From Cercozoa sp. M6MM (Eukaryota; Endomyxa: Ascetosporea): DNA of 64,000 nucleotides. Position 1 is the stretch's first letter. Each line of letters begins with the position of its first letter. Shown piece by piece: positions 43,973-55,063 of the stretch. The DNA lies in NCBI GenBank assembly GCA_040357565.1, contig JBDODJ010000019.1; one strand, written 5' to 3'. The notes below the pieces were generated by a model. It saw nothing but the letters and a program-made list of their open reading frames with translations. It was not told the DNA's origin and searched no databases. Both the position numbers and the translations under genes were made by a program.

Positions 43973-46900
43973 ATGCTGCACCCGAGCTTTTTGCTTGCGC
44001 TGGATGGTATTTTTGTTTTTTTGTTATACGCTCGTAAGTTGTTACTGTTTTGTTTGCAGACCTGAGGAATGCGAGCTTTCAAACGCGTGATGAGCATGAA
44101 CAAAAGCGGCTGCTGGATGACACATCAAACGCACTGCGTTTGTGCTCGTTGACCGACGTGAGCGTGTTTCGCTTCACTTTCGATCTTGTCGTGAGATTGG
44201 GCTTGGCAACAGCAACAAATTCGGTATCTTTGATTCCGAGGATTTCCATTTTGAGAGTCCATTTTGAAAGCACGTTGAGAGTTCCATTTTGAAAGCACGC
44301 TCTTTGTTGCAGGAAGGAGAAAGACGCTTCGTGAGGACGGAGCCGGTTCGAGTGGCAACGATCCGGCTGCTGCAGGCTTTGTTTGATGCTGCGCAACGTG
44401 GTTCGCTTCTCGTCCAGACATCAAGGCAACTGCAGCGACCGCCCGAAGTGATCGGCGAGTTTCACGATGTTTTGAAGCAACTTGGCGCACCAAAGTTCCG
44501 TGCTTCGCTGGGACACATGATTTTCTTGCTGTTGCGCATCGCTTGTCGCGAAACTGATGATGGTACTCTCTGTCTCAAAGTTTCGCAACGCAAGCGTATA
44601 CTCCTGACGAAAATCACAGTGAAAGCTGATGCGAAATCGACTCAAGTGGCCGCTTTGCGATGTTTGCGCACGACCTTTGAATCGTTGCAGTTCGTGAGCA
44701 GCATTGCTTCCGAGGTCGCCGATGTCGTTGCGCACTGTACTTTGACTCGAATTAAAGTGCCTTCTTGAGAGGTCCGATTTGCTCGACACAGTTCTTCCTG
44801 GCGTGGTTGCACACACTGCAACGATTGCTTCGAAGCGAGATTTGCAATCGTAGCTGATCCCTTTCCAAGCATGGAGCTTTCACATCGTGTGCCTGTGCAG
44901 AGGAAGTGCTGTGTTCGCGGCTGCAGTGTCCTTGTTCGCCCAAGTTACGGTTATGTGCTTTAACGACACCGTGTTGAAGCACGAAGCGCAAGAGAGTGTC
45001 GACAACGCTGATGCTGCGACGAAGCTGCAAAACCTACTTCAGAAACATGAAGCTCAAAGCGAAATCGATAGCGAAATCGATAGCGAAATTGAAAGCAAGC
45101 AATCGAAGCAAGTTTCCGAACACCAAGTTCGCACGGAGCACTGGCAGGCTGAAGCACGAAAGCACGTCGCCAACCTCATTTCGACAGGTGTTTTTGCTCC
45201 GGCAACGGTTTCGTTCGCACGTCGCTCTTCTCGCTTCTGTCTTGCGTTGATCGAAGCTGCGCACCGCTTGCTCACCAAGTGCCGCGACTTCTTTGCCGAA
45301 ACGAGCGAGGCGATGGTGTGTACGCGCACCCGACTCTTGCAGACGGTTCTCACGATGACGCAGCACGAGCTTCCGCAGGTTTCGCAATCAGCCGCTGCAG
45401 TTTCGGCGAGTCTGCGTGCGATGGTCGAAGTCGACAGCGGCTTTCACTCGACGCTCATCGAGCTGCTGCGAAAGCAACTCACTCGTTTGCCGGAACTCCT
45501 CGTGGAAGCTGACTCAACTCGAAAGGTTGCGACGCTCCGTCGTGCGCGTACTCTCTTGGTGCTTTTTCTTTGGACTGTTGGTTTTCGTTTATGTCCCGGG
45601 GTGCTTTACAGTGCTTTCTGGCCGAGTTCAAGAACGAAATGCTCGAGGCGATGCTCTTGTGCGACGAGGTGCTTCTAGCTTTGACAGAGATTGCGCGTGT
45701 GAGCAAGCAGCCGGGTCAAGTGCTCGAGTCGGTAGCTTTGCGCGAAGCTTCGGTCGGAAGCGCGACTGTCCAAAGCAGCGACATTGTCGTGAGTGGCGGC
45801 GAAACGAAAGAGCGCGTGGTCGAGTTCTTCTTGGTGCCACTCGTCGTGTGCGATGACAGTTCCTCGCGCTTCGAGTTGTGCGCTTTGCTCCACAATTTCG
45901 GCGTCGCTTTTGAGTCGAGTGCTTTGAGCGAAAGCGACGAAGCGAATCGAGTGGCGACGTGTGTCATCGGACTCGCAGTGAACGAGATTTGCGATGCGTC
46001 GTCGCAGCTCACTTCGAGCGAGAGTGAAACAACACTCGAGCAGCGTTTGTGTGCGATGCTTTTCGTCGCTTCGAAACTGTGCGTCGCGAGTCGGCAGCAC
46101 GAGTCGGCTGAAGAAGCGATGCGCGAGGTTTTGCTGGGTGTGTTGCCAACTCTGCGAAAGCTTCGGTCGGAACAAGGCGTCGCTTTGGCACTTCGACTGC
46201 TGGCTTCGCTCGCTGCGGGTGCGCCGCGACGTCGCTTGTTTCGCTTCGTGCGCGTGCTTTCTCTCTCTCTTGTTCTGTTTTCTTTCCAAAGTAAGTGTGA
46301 CTATGTGGAACAGTTGAATTTGTTCGAAATGCTCATCTTTGTTGGTTCGCCTGTTCGGCACGTCGCTTTGGCAGCGGTCTCGTCACTCACGCTGCTGGCG
46401 TACTGTGTTTGATTGTTCCGATTGTTTTTGTCTTTTCCGACGCAGTGTGTGCAGTTGGCACTGCCAAGTGGCCTCACTGCCGGCACTGGTGGCACAGTGC
46501 GCCGATGTGCTGGTCGATGACGTCGAACGACAGCTGCGACGCGGAATTCAGCAGCAGCAGGACACTCGAGCTGATACACATGCCTGTGCACGCATGTTGG
46601 ATGCCATTCTCGTTCTAATTAAGGGTGCACTTTCACTTCCCTCTCTATTGTGAAGCATATGAAAGTACACGACTGTTCCGCAGACCAAGAAGAGAGTCGA
46701 CTGGTGCAGTCGATGCTGCCGGCGATGCGTGTGTTGCTGCAGACGCTTGATCTCGCTCTGTCGCCACGCGCACAGCGACAGCTCCTGGCAGACACGGTTG
46801 TTCTCGTTGCACAGGCCACGCGACGTTATGGCTTTGGGTACGTGCTCTTCTCTCCTTATATCATGTGGTATGTGTTATCTCTATCTGCCCATGCGCAGCG

Positions 46901-48923
46901 CCGAGTTGGAAACCACGCTGCAACACCTGGCCACGCAGGTCGACAGTGTGCCTGTGTACCTGCGACTACTGACACGGATGCTACATGCACTGCGGCGTCA
47001 CGTGGCACCTGACACCGTTAGCCATAATGATGCAGTTCCCTTACTGAACGATGTCGCTGCCGAAGATGAAGAACTGCCGCACTTGGTAGTCACTCATGTC
47101 GAGACTGCCAACAACGACGCAGCTTGCAATTTCGACAAAGTCCTCGATGAAGCTGTTTCTGCTTTGGTACAGATAAGTTTGTTTGTGTCTGTATTAGCTA
47201 AATGTCTATATAAACTAAATGCATACTTAGGACACAAGCCAAATGGAGCAGTTCGAGGTTTCGACTGAAGAACTCGAGCGATTCAAGCAAGAACAAGCCG
47301 AAACAAACGATCATAGCATTGATCACACCAATGAGCCTGACGATGAGGATCGAGATGTATCAGTTGCTCTGTATAAACTCAAAGCTTCGCATTCTTTTTT
47401 GTGCTCGCAGCCCATTCCAGAGGAACAAATCGCTCTCGATATCGTTGAACGCACAAGACATGCCCTTGCTGACGGCGACAGTGGTATCATCACTTCGTGC
47501 TCTTTGTGCGCTTTTGTTTTACATTGTGAAAAATAGTTGGAGCGACTGAACGTCTGCTGGTCCAGCAAGACGCCAGTACACTGCAGCGACTTCTTGGCCG
47601 GACCGCCACGGCAGACGATGCTCATCACGTATACCAACGCCATGTTTATTAAAACAAAATGCTATCGTATCCAGGTGACGACCTTGGCGGACAATGTGGC
47701 GCGTGAGAGATCGCTGCGTCGACGAAAGGCTGCTTTGAACGCTCTTGGCGCTGCGCTAAGATTACTCGCTGTTTGTGGTACTGTGCTTTATTTATTATAG
47801 GCCAGACAATTATAGGCCAGACAATCTAAAAATCCTTCTGTTAAGGCCAACACGAGCACTTGCTACCGGCAGTGGCGGACGTGTGGCCTCTTTTGGTCGA
47901 CATTCTTGGTACTTGGACTGGGAACTTTAGTTAAGGGCTAGTAAGATTGACCTATTCTGACAGACAATGATGCACTGACGCTGCAGAGACGGAGGCCAAC
48001 AAGTGCCCTGTCTTTCACTGATTTCCTGACTTTAGTCGTGCTAGGATTAACTTGTGCGTGCCAGTAGAGGAGGACAAGCAGGAACAGTTGCGAGCACGCG
48101 CTGTTTCGCTATCTGCTTTGGGTACAATTCAACTTGGGTTTCTTTCCAGGCTTGCTTGACGTTGTCTTCTCTGTGTAGGTGCTTTTTCGGTGCTCGACGT
48201 TGCTGCTTCACTTGCTGGTATGATTGATTCTCATTGTACTTTGTTGTCCCGAGCCTATCTTTTGTGGTAGGCGACTTTTTGGCGCGGAGATTTGCCACAC
48301 AGCTTCTACCAGTGCTGCGGCGTCTGTTGACTGCCTTGTCGCAACACGTCGCAGTCCAACGTAACTTCTCCCCTTTAGTTTAAGTCTTTGTTTTACATTG
48401 ACAAAACACAGCGGAAGAAGTGCACGAACGACTGCTGAATTTGCTATTGCGTTTCGTGCGACGATGCTGCCACGTTCCACACCTGCTTAATGGGTACACT
48501 TGCTTTGTTTTATTAAACCGGAAAACACCGTTAATATTAACCACAGCTGCGTGCATGACGTGATTTTCATGTTGCTACCTCTCCTCGACAATGCCTTGGT
48601 ATCATCTAGTTTTGCTAGAGAACTGAACATCGATATGTGAGTTTGCGCAGCCTGAAACAGTCCAGCAAAATGCTGCACGTGCCTGCGCGCAGGTGGCCAA
48701 GCATGACGCCGACGCTATCTGGGCGTGCTGCGAGTTGCTCCACCAACAGTTAGGCAACGTGTTGGGTACGTCAGTCATTCCTGTCTGCCTTGTACCACAC
48801 ACGGTCTTGTGTTTTTGTTTTTCAACAGAGCCCGAGCTATCACAGCTTCAAGCCGAAGCGACGACCTTGCGCGGCGACATACCCATGCACACGTCGGTGC
48901 TTACGAAAGCAAGACGGTCGTAG
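43973..48923 (+). CDS. TTI1-like: TTI1-like HEAT-repeat protein (TTT complex)
   Basis: TTI1 with TELO2 and TTI2 acts as a co-chaperone scaffold for PIKK kinases (mTOR, ATM, ATR). About 17 exons. The start MLHPSFLLALD joins DLRNASFQTRDEHEQ across an intron ending TTTGCAG. Long helical exons follow (RVATIRLLQALFDAAQRGSL; SLRAMVEVDSGFHSTLIELL; LESVALREASVGSATVQSSD), with an acidic repeat EIDSEIDSEIESK. The C-terminal part fits TTI1: EHLLPAVADVWPLLVDIL, FLARRFATQLLPVLRRLLTA, HDVIFMLLPLLDNAL and NAARACAQVAKHDADAIW. It ends TKARRS. The call relies on these C-terminal blocks and overall architecture; a different HEAT-repeat family is possible. Exons 46.3-48.5 kb are less certain. Confidence 0.65.
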
Positions 48924-49606
48924 ATACGCGCTGCACGTGCGATGTAATGCTATCTGAAGGACGGAGGGTACAGGGAGCGCATTTAGTCTATCCTCTAGTC
49001 TATCCTCTCTAGTTCTAGAACTATCAGAACTGTCGCACCGCACATACCCTTCGCTTCATCATAGAGCTACAGCACATGCCCTCTTCAGTTCTAGAACTGC
49101 AGTGCGTATTGAACATGCTCTTGTGGCCTCGTACTCCTAATTGTCTGTGTCTCGCGTCTGACTGTGGGAGTTCTAGGGTCACAGGAAGCCCCCGCACGCA
49201 TTGTTGTTTTGCACCTCCACGGGATTGATGTTTAGAAAAATCAATCAAACACGCGATAGTTCTTGAACCAGGTGCCCAAGCGAAATAATGATTCTGGTCG
49301 CCTGGACGTGCTAAAGCTTGCACAAACAACTGAAGCGCTGTAACACACGCAGTGTGGCGATCTAAAAGCGACCCAACTCTCTATCTTTGGACGGTACAAA
49401 AGCCACAGCAAAACGGCTGGCTACAACAGCAAGGTCGGGTCGCGGCATCCTAAGGCGCAGTTGTGTAAATCGCTGGCGTGATTGTGCTGTGGTACAGTGC
49501 TTACAGCATATGAGCATGCAGAGTTGTGCAAGCTGTGGCTTTTTTCTCTGTTGTTTTGTAAGTGTGCTCGGTGTGTGCAGACAGAGCGGGAACAGCGTCT
49601 CTCACC
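48924..49606. other. Intergenic spacer
   Basis: No gene seen. It contains a small repeat TCTAGTCTATCCTC and paired TTCTAGAACT palindromes (about 49013 and 49090), plus the promoter of the ATP synthase subunit g-like gene. Confidence 0.5.
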
Positions 49607-50551
49607 ATGGGCAACTTCTTCATCAGCGCGATGGAAACCGTCGCCAAGAACACGCAGGTGCAGCTTTTTTTGCTTTTTGTGTGTAGTGCCGAGCATCGAT
49701 GTTTGTTGTGCTTTGTGGCGTTTGTGCAGAGCGGCTTCCTTAAGGCCGTGGCGATGCGCACGATGGCGCCGCAGCAGTCGCTGCAGGACCTGCGCAAGGC
49801 CATCTGGGTAGCTCAAATTAGCTGCCTCTTCGACCCGAGTGATATCGCAAGCTTGTCATGTCCTTGCAGATCTCGCGTTTCGAGTACTGGTCGCGCCGAA
49901 TGCGTGACCGACCGGTCATTCGCAACACGGTGCGTTTTTCTCGCCCTGTTTTCGCGATATGTTCTCGCGATATGTTCTCGCGATAGACGCTGATTATTTT
50001 GGTGCCGTGCAGGCCAAGCTGGAGTGGCAGCTCATCAAGAAGAACATCATCAAGAACCCGGAGCAGTGGACGCTGAACAACGCGTGGTGGGCCACCGTCG
50101 CCGGCTTCTATCTTTTCGTGCAGTTCCGCATTGGTGAGGCGCTCGGTCGCGGCAACATCTGGGGCTACGAGGTCGAGGGCTACAACAACCGCGGTCTCTA
50201 CCATGCATCGACCAACTACCACGTCGTCGGCCTGCAACCGCACCTGGTAGCCTCATGTGCCCCGTTGTGCTTTGTTTCACTTTTCCCCTCTTTGACTCCT
50301 TCCCTTTGCAGCCGTTCGCGCCCTTCATGAGCGGCGACGATCAGCTCGCCAAGATCCCGGAACTCACGGGTGAGCAGGCCGCGCGCTTCGCCTCGCGCTC
50401 CAAGCCGCGTGCTCCTGCTGCCCCGGCTGCTCCGGCCGCTGCCAAGCCGAGCGCTGCTGTTCAGGCTGCCCCTGCTGCTGCCCCGGCTGCTGCTGCCCCG
50501 GCCGACGATGGCCTGACGGGCCTCGTCAGCTCATTTGGCATCCAGCTTTAA
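49607..50551 (+). CDS. ATP20/ATP5MG-like: Mitochondrial ATP synthase subunit g-like protein
   Basis: Subunit g sits in the membrane part of F1Fo ATP synthase and helps dimer formation in the inner membrane. Five exons: MGNFFISAMETVAKNTQ, SGFLKAVAMRTMAPQQSLQD, ISRFEYWSRRMRDRPVIRNT, AKLEWQLIKKNIIKNPEQWT continuing into a membrane helix NNAWWATVAGFYLFVQFRIG, then EALGRGNIWGYEVEGYN. The GE-x2-GR-x3-GY pattern after the helix matches subunit g (GEIIGRRHVVGY). The last exon adds an unusual Ala/Pro-rich tail (APAAPAAPAAAKPSAA) ending SSFGIQL, not typical of the family. The ATG at 49607 has a good context (CACCATGG). Confidence 0.62.
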
Positions 50552-50748
50552 GTCGACACTGTTGGTTGCTCTGAGTCGCTCGCCACTTAGTCGTACTAGT
50601 GGTATTGAATGCTTGAGCGTCAGGTAGCCTAGCGTCAGGTATCGATGGCAATTAGATTCTGCCCGCCGTCGCGTCAATCAACTGTAGCTAAACGTACGGT
50701 ACTCGACCGCCCACAGTATCCGATCGTACAGTATGTGAACGATAACGC
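50552..50748. other. Convergent spacer
   Basis: About 200 bases between the stops of the subunit g-like and retropepsin genes; nothing else seen. Confidence 0.5.
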
Positions 50749-52396
50749 TCAATCAGTTACACCGTCGAGACGCCCATTGCACACACATCTCTGCGCACGT
50801 GAGCGGTGTAGTTTCACCATAAGAAAGCAACGCAACAGGAACAGAAACAGTAGTTCTAACTGAAGTTGAAGGTGTGGTACGAAATCCAAGATAGGCTGGA
50901 AGGTGCGAAGAAAGTCGTATCCGAGCAGTGTACCACGCTTCCTCACTGCACAGTCGAGAAGACCGCGGCAATGTGCGAAATCGGCGCGCAGCTGCACCCG
51001 CGGTCGTTTGACTACGCTGCCGTTGCCGACTCGCACTTGGAAGAAGGTGTTGCCTCCCTCGCTGCAGCATCTTAATTGGTGACAACACAGCTGTTGTTGG
51101 AACAAGAAGGAAGTACACGACAGCGTTGGAAGATATCGCGCTCACGTGAGCGCCAGTGTCGATGAGAACGTTTTCGAACCATTTCGATCGCATACCCGAG
51201 TGTTTAACCACGCGATTTCCGGACAGACGCAACGAGACACTCGGGCGTCGCCTGTTCGATGAAAGCAGGCTTAAGCTCGTTTTCGCTTTCGCTTGGAGTT
51301 TCGCTTCGATTAACTCGGTACACTGACACATTCGAACAGTCGGAGACACGTCTTTCGTGGGCGTTGGCACCAACTGCGCAATGTGAAACTGACCCCGAAG
51401 GAAGTTGAAGTGCGAAAGAGCAAGGAATACCACAATCCCGGCACGTTGTAAGGCGTCAACACCGACCCGCGTGGTAGCTTGGATTGATTTGACCTGAGTG
51501 GAACGGCAGCACACCGGCATGTTGCGTAGGTGCACGATGTGGGAACTGGCAGCGCAGTGGAGGTACATGTCGACGCATACCAAATCGAGCTCAATGCGCT
51601 CATCACTACCGACACGCATCGTCTTTTTCCCGATTGAAGGCAACTGGAGTCGCTCGCGCACTTCGTTTGATATCAGTGTGATTCGTGAGCCGGTGTCAAC
51701 GCGGGCTATCGGGTCAATGACGCAATCAGCCGCAAAGGGAACGTTGCACACTTCCAGTACATCTCGAAATGCGGCTGCTCGCGAGGATTGACGCATTCCT
51801 TTTTCCCTTCGAGTTCGTTGGGAAATCGAATTACGACCACGGACGGCTTGGGATTCACAGCAAGCCTTGAGACTTACAGAGGGTGGAACAGCAGAGTCTT
51901 GGGGTTCGCAGCAGGGAACACGCGAAACAAGCTCGCGCAAGCACTTTCCGAACTGCAGTTTCCGTTTCAGACGGAAAATTTGCTCGTCGCGCGATTTTCG
52001 CTGCGAAAGCAGCAAGTCGTGCACTTGAAGCGAATCTTGCTCGCCGCAGTCAGCACTGGCGGGAGCGATAGCAACCGAAAGTTGCACAAAGTGCGCATTC
52101 TTGCTACAGCAGTACCCGATAAGACAGGTGCGACCTGTCGTCGCGTTAGTGGGCAACTCGAATGGCTTCGAAACAGACTCTTCGTCGCTAGACGACCGGG
52201 GGCTCAACAACACTTGTTCTGATTCCTCTTTGTCGGGTCGGACGGCCTCGCTTTCCCCGACTAAATTTTGTTTTAAAGGTGAACCCCCGACTTTCGTTTT
52301 CGGCAAAGTCGGCAAAGAAGGCGCAAATCCACCTCGTAGGCCCACACGATATCTGGGGTCTATGTCGAAGCCGACTAGCTGATATAAGCTTGACAT
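50749..52396 (-). CDS. Protein with two retropepsin-like aspartic protease domains
   Basis: A long uninterrupted frame from ATG 52396. Residues 1-200 are polar and Ser/Lys/Cys-rich. Domain 1 has ARVDTGSRITLISNEVRERL (DTG at about residues 234-236). Domain 2 has ENVLIDTGAHVSAISSN (DTG at about 413-415). The frame then loses sense, while another frame carries NTFFQVRVGNGSVVKRPRVQ and GTLLGYDFLRTFQPILDF, the (I/L)LG-x-DFL motif that closes a retropepsin. An intron bridges them; a GTGAGC donor after DTGAH and an acceptor CAACAG before CTGTGT keep frame. Retropepsins are normally single-DTG homodimers from LTR elements. No reverse transcriptase, integrase or LTRs are seen nearby. It is best read as a domesticated or stand-alone gene. 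Confidence 0.75.
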
Positions 52397-52550
52397 TGCC
52401 TGTCAAAACAGCAGCTTCAGGTTCAGTAGCAGCGAAGTTGGAGTCGAACCGTCAAGCTCCTCGCGCTAAAATTGTCGAAGCCGTTCCGGTGTAGCAGCTC
52501 GCTGCGCTAAGCTTGATTGATTTAGCTGTCGTGCACTGAAGCGATGCATT

Positions 52551-52569
52551 TAAAGTCCGCATAGAAAAT
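52551..52569 (+). repeat. Left terminal inverted repeat with TA
   Basis: TAAAGTCCGCATAGAAAAT; perfect inverted match to 57005-57023. Confidence 0.75.
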
Positions 52570-52757
52570 TTGTTAAATTTCGGGTGTGACTGTGGTGTGA
52601 CTGTGGTGTGATGGTGGTGCATTTGCGATTTATCTGAGATGTGCGTCTCAGATCCGCATCTAGCAACGCGCGTCAGACGCGAATCTGACGGTGTGCACCG
52701 AAAAGTACACCAGGCGCGGATTATCGAAAATGACAGAATTGAGAAATTAAAATTAAT

Positions 52758-54309
52758 TTAAAAAACAGCAGGAGAGATCAGTGCCTTCTTAGTTGCCGCG
52801 GGAGACCACTCATCGCAATCCGTTACGAGCACCCTGCTGGGGAAAGCGAATATAAAGTTATCGGTACCAGCTCGTGCTTGAGCCGGCACGTTACCGCCCT
52901 TTTGAGCTGGCCTGTCACCGTGCAGCACGACTTTCATGGTGGCATTGTCACGGAGCATGTGCTGCAAAAATGTGAGTTACAAAGAAAGGAAAGCGCTAAA
53001 TCAGACTGAACCTGGTTGAAAAAAGCATTGCAGTCCTTGCCCATGCGCTCGGCAACACGAGCGGCTGCGGTGCCGTTTGGCTGCTTCTTGTCGTGCTTGG
53101 AAAATACCCCGCTGTAAAATGCGCAAAGGTTGAACAAGACATTTAGAACAGTAAGGGAACAGCTTGCGCTTATAAAGTACCCCGGAATGGTCTTTGCACC
53201 AAAAGCTTGCACGAGACTTTCGAGGTTGAAGCCAAGGTCGTCGTGTTTACAACGTGCGATTTCGCGGTAGTTCTTGCTGAAGTCGATACACAACAGTTTA
53301 ATAAATCCAACTGCAACACTGGTAGATTCTTACCGGGCGAACACGTACAGGTGCACAAAAAACTGGTGAATTCGGCGGGTTGAAGCCGACGCGTCACACA
53401 ATGGGTCGGAGCTGCGCCACACATCCGTCATAGTATGCACATTGTTTCTAGTTGCAGCTTACAGGTGCGCCAACACGTCTTGGATTTCGGTTAGATTGGC
53501 CGGCACGAAAAAAGGTCTGTATGTCCGCTCCCTTGGCCGATTGCGTCGACTGGGAACACTCGCACCTCCGGTAAAGACAAAATACGTTCTGGCTCGTCGT
53601 CGTCGTCATGGTCGGGGACGGTAATCGTCGTCGTCGCGGTCGCGGTGTCGCAAGCTGTGTGCAAAGGGGAGAATTGAGACAGCGCATGTAGCAACAGTGT
53701 AAACGAGGCCATGAGAGCAAAGGCAGACAAATATTACCAAGAATGCGCTGCGGCTCGTCGTCTAAATCGTCCAGGTCGTCCAGGTCGTCCAGATCGTTGA
53801 AGGGGTTGTCCTCGACTCTCTCTTGCTCTGGTGTATTCATACTCAGTGTCTCAAGGGATGGCGTAAATTTACCGTTGTCACTTTCGAGTTCAGTGTCTCT
53901 GCCAGTGTCGACTCGCAAAGTTTCCTCTGCGTCGGGCTTCGAGGTGTAATCGAATAGAAACCGTGAAGAAATAGGAGGTGCTGCAGTACCGCGAGCGGCT
54001 TCTGTGCGACAGACACGTCAGCATCGTTGGTCTTGCGGCGTCGCTTCGACTGTGCAATCAACAATCCGACTTCTTGATCCCAAAAGCCAAAAAAGTGTAA
54101 GAAAAAAGAACTGCTGGGCCAGGCGCCTTCGCCTTCGCTGCTGCAGGCGCCTCCTTCGCCTTCGCTTTCTGTCGCAGAGCAGCAAAATACTCTTCACCGT
54201 TCATTCGCTGCATTGAAAGCGTCTCCGAGATGTCGCATAGCGACGTTGAAGTCGTGTTGCGATTCGACGACCGCCGCAACACGATTTTCCCTTTGGAGAG
54301 AAGAAGCAA
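52758..54309 (-). CDS. Hypothetical acidic protein inside the transposon
   Basis: Unrecognised, about six exons. The N-terminal exon includes DISETLSMQRMNGEEYFAAL and an Ala/Lys tract (KAKEAPAAAKAKAPG). Two later exons repeat an acidic motif, DDLDDLDDEPQRIL and HDDDDEPERIL, perhaps a duplicated exon. C-terminal exons read NYREIARCKHDDLGFNLESL, FSKHDKKQPNGTAAARVAER, CNAFFNQHMLRDNATMKVVL and FIFAFPSRVLVTDCDEWSPA, ending ISPAVF. Its stop lies about 190 bases inside the left terminal repeat, so it may be a second transposon-encoded protein or captured host sequence. The start is uncertain. Confidence 0.5.
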
Positions 54310-55063
54310 AGCAACTGAATCAGCTAGTCTGCAAAGTGAGCACCAATTTACGGTTCTGCAGCTGCCGTGCAGGCATCTCCAACACTGAGTTATAGGCTAA
54401 ACCTCGCCTTTGCTCGCAAACGACATCCCTGTGCCTGACCACCTTGTCTGCTTCCTCGTCCACGCGTTTCGAAGCTGTAGCCGTTCCACGCACTAAAACA
54501 TCTCCTCCTGATTAGAATTTACAACGTTGACACACTTAACTGTGCTCTTTTCTCAGTGTAGCTTATGTTTCTAGTTTGTGATAGCAGATTTTTGAGTTCT
54601 CGTGCGCGGATTTGAGGAGCATCAACAGAAGAAGGTCTTAAATGGAGACGCTATATACCTTGCCTTAAAACTGTTTAAACAATCGAATAAATTGAAGGAC
54701 AGCTAAGCGGGCCGGGCCTAGCCTGTCGAACCTCACGATCGCAATCCGCTTCGCGAGCATTGCCGCTCTTCCACAACCACCCGAACCAACGATGTAGCAT
54801 GACTCTCACGCCCACAGCAACCAACTACACCCACAACCCAGGGGACAAGGGCTGCTATTATATTTCCAGCGCAATCTCCGGACTTGGAGAGCGCGGTGAC
54901 GTGCACCGAAACTCCGAGTGTCTAGATCCGGGCGCGCGTAGTACGGTGTGATCAACCATAGAGCGGTATGTTTATGTAGTAATTTACAATGTTTGCCGTT
55001 GGCAAACCGACTAGCCTACAACCAGCCTGATGTGAGCGAGTCGAGCATTCGCTACAGCCGTAC
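54310..55063. other. Transposon interior without a supported gene
   Basis: About 750 bases between the two genes of the element. Only short open frames; it probably holds the promoter of the acidic protein and the 3' UTR of the transposase. Confidence 0.5.

Noticed and set aside
50753-51105. Continuing the main retropepsin frame to 50753
   Set aside because: After the second DTG this frame turns to low-sense sequence, while the frame ending at 50749 carries the closing LLG-x-DFL motif; I kept the latter.
50749-52396. LTR retrotransposon
   Set aside because: No reverse transcriptase, RNase H, integrase, primer-binding site or flanking direct repeats were found within the surrounding several kb.
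52430-52500. tRNA gene on the minus strand
   Set aside because: A GGTTCGACTCC word resembles a T-loop, but the flanking bases do not pair into a T-stem or acceptor stem.
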